This document shows, in pieces, positions 60,217 through 64,000 of a stretch of 64,000 nt of DNA. This DNA comes from Sphingomonas hengshuiensis (GTDB lineage Bacteria; Pseudomonadota; Alphaproteobacteria; Sphingomonadales; Sphingomonadaceae). Positions within the stretch are counted from its first letter, which is position 1. Each line of letters starts with the position of its first letter. Position numbers and translations under genes: made by a program. The stretch is from NCBI GenBank assembly GCA_003240755.1, contig QFNF01000010.1, positions 1 through 64,000 of the forward strand. The letters run 5' to 3'. The notes under the pieces were generated by a model. The model worked only from the letters and a program-made list of their open reading frames with translations, was not told where the DNA came from and made no database searches.

Positions 60217-61311
60217 CTATTCCTCGGTCCGGATCAGCACCGCCTCGCCGATCAGGAAGAACAGCAGGAACGGTGCCCATGCGGCAAGGAACGGCGGGTA
60301 GGCGCCAAGGTTGCCCATCGCCAGGGCGAAATTGTCCGCCACGAAATAGGTAAAGCCAAGCGCCATGCCAATGACCGCGCGCACGAACAATTTGCCCGAG
60401 CGCGCGACGCCGAACGCCGCGACCGCCGCCAGCAGCGGCATGAGCACCGCCGAGAGCGGGCCCGACAGCTTGTGCCACAACGCGCCTTCCAGTGCCTTTG
60501 TCGGGCGTCCGGCGATGGCTAGGTCGTCGATCGCGGTGGACAACTGCCCGAACGACAGGCCGTCGGGGTCGACATTCTGAAGCGTGAACTGGTCGGGCCG
60601 CACGCCGCCGGCGATACGGAGCGATCCCAGCCGTTCGCGCACGCCGGTGGCGACGGTGAAGCGTTCGGCATTGTCGATCCGCCACGCGCCGCCCTCGCGC
60701 CAGCCGCGGGTGGCGGTGATGAGCGCGCGCAGCGTACTGCCCTCGCGGCTGTAGACGGTGATGCCGCGCAGCCGGGTTGCCTCACCCCGCCCGGCGACCC
60801 GCGCGACCTGGACCAGACTGTCGCCGTCGCGGACCCAGACATTGGTCCGTTCCCCCCGGTCGACCGGCATCGGCCCGTAATCGACATTGTCCCACACGGT
60901 CAGCGTCGCGGTCGCCCGTGCCACCACCCGATCGTTGAACGCGAACGACAGCGCGGCCACGCCGAAGCTGGCGAGGATCAGCGGGGCAAGCACCTGATGC
61001 GCGGACAGGCCGGCGGCCTTAAGGCTGATGATCTCGCTGTTCTGGTTGAGCTGGGTCAGCGTCAGGATCGTGCCCAGCAGCACGGAGAAGGGCAGGAACC
61101 GGGCGATGATCTGCGGCGTGCGCAGCGAGACGTAGCGCAGGATTTCCGCCTGCCCGTTGCCCGGCGTCGCGAGGATCTTGCCGCTCTCGCTCAGCAGGTC
61201 GAGCGCCTGCAGCACCAGCACCAGCGCGAACAGGATGGCAAAGGTCCGTACGAGGAACAGCCGCGCCATGTAGATCGCGACGGTCGACGAGGGAAAGAGG
61301 CCGCGCATCAT
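60217..61311 (-). CDS. lptG: LptG-family ABC exporter permease
   Basis: About 364 residues. Six helices with a large periplasmic domain, the LptF/LptG fold: YMARLFLVRTFAILFALVLV, then LPFSVLLGTILTLTQLNQNS and ISLKAAGLSAHQVLAP. With LptF and the LptB ATPase it lifts lipopolysaccharide to the LptC-A-D bridge. Here it is followed by lipid-modifying genes. Two tandem ATGs overlap the lptF stop (61308 and 61311). Ordinary LptG length. Confidence 0.92.
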   Translation of the reverse strand: MMRGLFPSSTVAIYMARLFLVRTFAILFALVLVLQALDLLSESGKILATPGNGQAEILRYVSLRTPQIIARFLPFSVLLGTILTLTQLNQNSEIISLKAAGLSAHQVLAPLILASFGVAALSFAFNDRVVARATATLTVWDNVDYGPMPVDRGERTNVWVRDGDSLVQVARVAGRGEATRLRGITVYSREGSTLRALITATRGWREGGAWRIDNAERFTVATGVRERLGSLRIAGGVRPDQFTLQNVDPDGLSFGQLSTAIDDLAIAGRPTKALEGALWHKLSGPLSAVLMPLLAAVAAFGVARSGKLFVRAVIGMALGFTYFVADNFALAMGNLGAYPPFLAAWAPFLLFFLIGEAVLIRTEE

Positions 61312-62507
61312 GCCGCCGCCTTGCGCCTGCCGGGCAGGTAGCGGCCGATCAGCTTGCCGACCTTGGCCGCGCCGCGTTCCAGCCCGCCGATCGGTTCGCC
61401 GCCGGGCACATGCGCGATCACCCAGTACAGGCGGAACACGAGAGCGGCGAACAGCAGGAACGGCACCCATAGCGCGAGGATCGGGTCGATCCGGCCCAGC
61501 CCGCCGACCGCTTCGCCATATTCGTTGACCTTGTGATACGTCACGATGATTACGATCGACAGGAAGACGCCGAGCGCGGACGACGACCGCTTGGGCGGCA
61601 CGCCTAGCGCCAGCGCCAGCATCGGCAGCAGGAACATCGTCGCCACCTCCGCCAGCCGGAAATGGAAGTTCGCGCGCGCGCCGTCGCGGTCCTCCTCGCT
61701 CACGTTCGGATTGTGTCCGGTGATCGCCAGTTGCGGCAGCGTCTGTTCGAGGTCGCGGCCGCCGCGCGGGCGGAAGCTGCCGAATTTGGGCAGGTCGATC
61801 GGCAGGTCGTGGGCGGTGAAGGTCAGCGTGCGGGGCACGCGGAAATCGGGTGCATTGTGGATCAGCGTGCCGTTGGTCAGGCGGAAGATGATCGTGTTGG
61901 GGTCGTCGGTGCGCAGGAACTGCCCGCGCTCGGCGGTGACTCCCAGCCACTGGCCGTTGGGGCGGCTGGCCTGTACGAAGATGCCGCGCAGGTCGGCACC
62001 CGAATTGCGGCTTTCCTCGATCCGCAGCGTCATCCGTTCGCCGAGCTTGGTAAACTCGCCGACCTTGATCGAGGCGCCCAGCGCCCCGGTGCGCAGTTCG
62101 AAGCGCAACGCCTCGTAATTATAGCGCGCCAGCGGCTGGACGAAGCCGACGATCGCGAGGTTCGCCGCCGCCAGTATCGTGGCGTAGATGAACGGCACCC
62201 GCAGCAGCCGCCAATAGCTCATGCCGACGCCGAGCATCACGTCCAGCTCGGACGAGGTGGCGAGCTTGCGGAACGCCAGCAGGATGCCGAGCATCAGCCC
62301 GATCGGAATGCCAAGGCCCAGATATTCTGGCAGCAGGTTGGCGAGCATCCGCCACACGACGCTGACCGGACCGCCCTCTGCCGCGACGAAATCGAACAGC
62401 CGCAGCATCCGGTCGAGGACGAGCAGCATCGCCGAGATCAGCAGCGTCGAGAAGAGCGGCACCGCGATCAGCCGGGCCATGTAGCGATCGATCGATGGCA
62501 TGGACAT
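61308..62507 (-). CDS. lptF: LptF-family ABC exporter permease
   Basis: 399 residues. Six helices and the LptF/G periplasmic domain: RYMARLIAVPLFSTLLISAM, LGLGIPIGLMLGILLAFRKL, SELDVMLGVGMSYWRLL. The N-terminus MSMPSIDRYMARL fits the family; longer frames are unrelated. It pairs with lptG, whose start overlaps its stop, and lies 74 bases after the serine palmitoyltransferase gene on the same strand. The usual lptA/lptC neighbours are not seen. Confidence 0.92.
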   Translation of the reverse strand: MSMPSIDRYMARLIAVPLFSTLLISAMLLVLDRMLRLFDFVAAEGGPVSVVWRMLANLLPEYLGLGIPIGLMLGILLAFRKLATSSELDVMLGVGMSYWRLLRVPFIYATILAAANLAIVGFVQPLARYNYEALRFELRTGALGASIKVGEFTKLGERMTLRIEESRNSGADLRGIFVQASRPNGQWLGVTAERGQFLRTDDPNTIIFRLTNGTLIHNAPDFRVPRTLTFTAHDLPIDLPKFGSFRPRGGRDLEQTLPQLAITGHNPNVSEEDRDGARANFHFRLAEVATMFLLPMLALALGVPPKRSSSALGVFLSIVIIVTYHKVNEYGEAVGGLGRIDPILALWVPFLLFAALVFRLYWVIAHVPGGEPIGGLERGAAKVGKLIGRYLPGRRKAAA

Positions 62508-62581
62508 GGCTATAGCGAAGGTGGCGCCATACGCCAGCCCGGATGCAACGTTGCAAATCCTCCCCGGCGACGGGGCGGGGG

Positions 62582-63844
62582 TCAGCCAAGGACGCCGACC
62601 GCCTTGCCCGCCGCCTCGAACATGCCGAGGATCGTTTCGACCTGTTCCGCGCTGTGTTCGGCACAGAGCGAGCAGCGCAGCAGGAAGGTCCCGGCCGGGG
62701 TCGCGGGCGGGCGGGCCATGTTGACGTACAGGCCGCCGTCCAGCAGCGCCTGCCACATCGCCACCGCCTGGGTCTGGTCCTTCAGGATCACGGCGATGAT
62801 CGCGGACTGCGGCGTATCGGTGCCGAGCGTGAAGCCGAGGTCCCGCAGCCCGCCGTGCAGTCGTTTCGAGTTGCGCCACAGATGCGCGCGCTTGTCGCCG
62901 GCATGCATCAGTTTCCGGATCGAGGTGGCGGCGGTCGCGACGACCGAGGGCGGCAGCGACGCGGTGAACACGTACGGCCGGCATACCAGCCGCATCACGT
63001 CGAACTTGGGATGGTTCGACACGCAGAAGCCGCCGACCGTGCCGACCGATTTGGAAAAGGTGCCGACGACGAAATCGACGTCCTTTTCGACGCCCTGTTC
63101 CTCGTACACGCCGCGGCCATTGGGGCCGAAAAAGCCCATGCCATGCGCCTCGTCGACCAGCACCATGCAGCCATGCTTCCGTGCGACGGCCACCATTTCG
63201 GGAAGCGGCGCGATGTCGCCGAGCATCGAATAGACCCCCTCCAGCACGACCAGCTTGCCCGGTTCCCTGGGCAGCCGCCCCAGCCGCCGGTCGAGGTCCT
63301 CGACGGAATTGTGGCGGAAGCGCACGATCTCGGCATTGCCGAGCGAACAGCCGTCATAGATCGACGCATGGCTGTCGGCGTCGAGGATGATGTATTCGCC
63401 CTTGCCCGCCAGGGTCGAGATGATGCCGAGATTGGCCTGGTATCCGGTCGAGAACACCATGGCGTGTTCGGTGCCGTAGAATTCGCGCAGCGCCGCTTCG
63501 CAATCCTTGTGCGGGTCGTAGGTGCCGTTCAACACGCGGCTGCCGGTGGTGCCCGCGCCGAATTCGTCCAGCGCCTTCTTGCCCGCCGCGACGACGTCGG
63601 GGTCGAAGGTCATGCCCATATAGTTGTAGGTGCCGAGCAGGATCGTGTCCTTGCCGCGGATCACCGCCTGCGTCGGTGACGTCACCTTGTCCATCACGAT
63701 GGCAAAGGGATCGCGGACGCCGGTCGCCAGCAGAGCCTCGCGTTCGGCGATCAGCGCGTCGAACTTGCTGAACAGGTCGCGTTCCGGCGCGATCGCCGGG
63801 GGCGAGTCGGGCAGGGCATGGGCGGTGGCGGCGGCTTCGGTCAT
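62582..63844 (-). CDS. spt: serine palmitoyltransferase
   Basis: 420 residues, the exact length of the Sphingomonas paucimobilis enzyme, with its known active-site positions: His159 in DADSHAS, Asp231 and His234 in VDEAHGMG and the PLP Lys265 in GTFSKSVG. Soluble alpha-oxoamine synthase that condenses serine with palmitoyl thioester to 3-ketodihydrosphingosine, the first step of sphingolipid synthesis. The acyl carrier protein gene 31 bases upstream probably delivers the acyl chain. Strong family assignment. Confidence 0.97.
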   Translation of the reverse strand: MTEAAATAHALPDSPPAIAPERDLFSKFDALIAEREALLATGVRDPFAIVMDKVTSPTQAVIRGKDTILLGTYNYMGMTFDPDVVAAGKKALDEFGAGTTGSRVLNGTYDPHKDCEAALREFYGTEHAMVFSTGYQANLGIISTLAGKGEYIILDADSHASIYDGCSLGNAEIVRFRHNSVEDLDRRLGRLPREPGKLVVLEGVYSMLGDIAPLPEMVAVARKHGCMVLVDEAHGMGFFGPNGRGVYEEQGVEKDVDFVVGTFSKSVGTVGGFCVSNHPKFDVMRLVCRPYVFTASLPPSVVATAATSIRKLMHAGDKRAHLWRNSKRLHGGLRDLGFTLGTDTPQSAIIAVILKDQTQAVAMWQALLDGGLYVNMARPPATPAGTFLLRCSLCAEHSAEQVETILGMFEAAGKAVGVLG

Positions 63845-63875
63845 GATGTCGGTCTTTCGGGGGCCGGGCGGGGGA

Positions 63876-64000
63876 TCAGGCGGTCTTCAGCTTCTCGACG
63901 GCGTCGGCCAACTGCCCGACGGTTTCGATATCCGCCTGCATGTTCATGGTGATGACGATGTCGAATTCGTCCTCCACCGCCGCGACGAAATCCATCACGG
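63876..64000 (-). CDS. acyl carrier protein, cut by window end
   Basis: Only the C-terminal 40 residues are inside the window: MDFVAAVEDEFDIVITMNMQ, then ADIETVGQLADAVEKLKTA. This is the second half of an acyl carrier protein (helices II-IV). The phosphopantetheine Ser would lie just outside. It is 31 bases ahead of serine palmitoyltransferase, as in the sphingolipid loci of Sphingomonas and Caulobacter, so it is probably the dedicated carrier rather than the fatty-acid ACP. Confidence 0.82.
   Translation of the reverse strand, partial: VMDFVAAVEDEFDIVITMNMQADIETVGQLADAVEKLKTA

Overview
The window is high-GC, gene-dense chromosomal DNA from an alphaproteobacterium of the Sphingomonas group. 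Four things point there. A 420-residue serine palmitoyltransferase has its active-site residues at the positions known from Sphingomonas paucimobilis (His159, Asp231, His234, Lys265). There is a complete PhyR/NepR/EcfG general stress locus. A GcrA cell-cycle regulator is present. Several genes (the exosortase-type O-glycosylation ligase, the HWE kinase, the LOV protein) are typical of sphingomonads. I see no rRNA, tRNA, CRISPR array, prophage or transposase. The one RNA gene I can support is the 4.5S SRP RNA near 35.7 kb.

Layout. 0-2.8 kb: end of a PAS protein, then a TadG/TadE-like pair. 3.1-7.1 kb: four-gene cassette of two SGNH hydrolases, an MBOAT O-acyltransferase and a small membrane protein, probably for surface polysaccharide acylation. 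7.3-8.8 kb: SleB-type wall hydrolase and a DUF454 membrane protein. 8.9-13.4 kb: overlapping LOV protein, CheB-CheR-PAS-HWE hybrid kinase and single-domain response regulator, which look like a blue-light signalling module. 13.4-21.2 kb: purU behind an inverted-repeat leader, a GH35 enzyme, thiolase and MaoC hydratase, MscS channel, topoisomerase IB, and a DJ-1/PfpI stress protein behind an EcfG-like promoter. 21.3-25.2 kb: envelope glycan genes (acyltransferase 3, O-glycosylation ligase, an untracked 46-residue membrane ORF, a GT4 glycosyltransferase). 25.3-30.6 kb: DUF2945, radA, cvpA, an IscU-like scaffold, a KefB-type antiporter, DUF423, GNAT. 30.8-40 kb: ppiD-trpE, tpiA, SRP RNA, a serine hydrolase, parE, an outer-membrane beta-barrel protein. 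40-47.3 kb: gcrA, an ABC-2 permease, argD-argF, hslO, queC-queE.

47.3-51.2 kb is the general stress response core. A phyP-like kinase/phosphatase and nepR lie on one strand; phyR, a 45-residue membrane protein and ecfG lie on the other. Convergent with ecfG is a second small gene whose product has the NepR pattern and which I propose as a NepR paralogue. The nepR promoter (GGAAC-N16-AGTT) matches the EcfG class, which would give negative feedback.

51.3-57.8 kb: glnE, a BCP-type peroxiredoxin, an M23 peptidase, erpA, xth and a predicted outer-membrane protein. 58.1-64 kb is the sphingolipid region, read leftward: acyl carrier protein (cut by the window end), serine palmitoyltransferase, lptF, lptG, a fatty-acid-hydroxylase-family protein, and a large GNAT protein that fits the bacterial ceramide synthase. 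LPS-exporter permeases inside a ceramide operon suggest that in this lineage, where glycosphingolipids replace LPS, LptFG may move glycosphingolipid. Two inverted-repeat-bounded, MITE-like intergenic elements (7.1 and 58.0 kb) and one other dispersed-looking repeat (43.2 kb) sit between genes.
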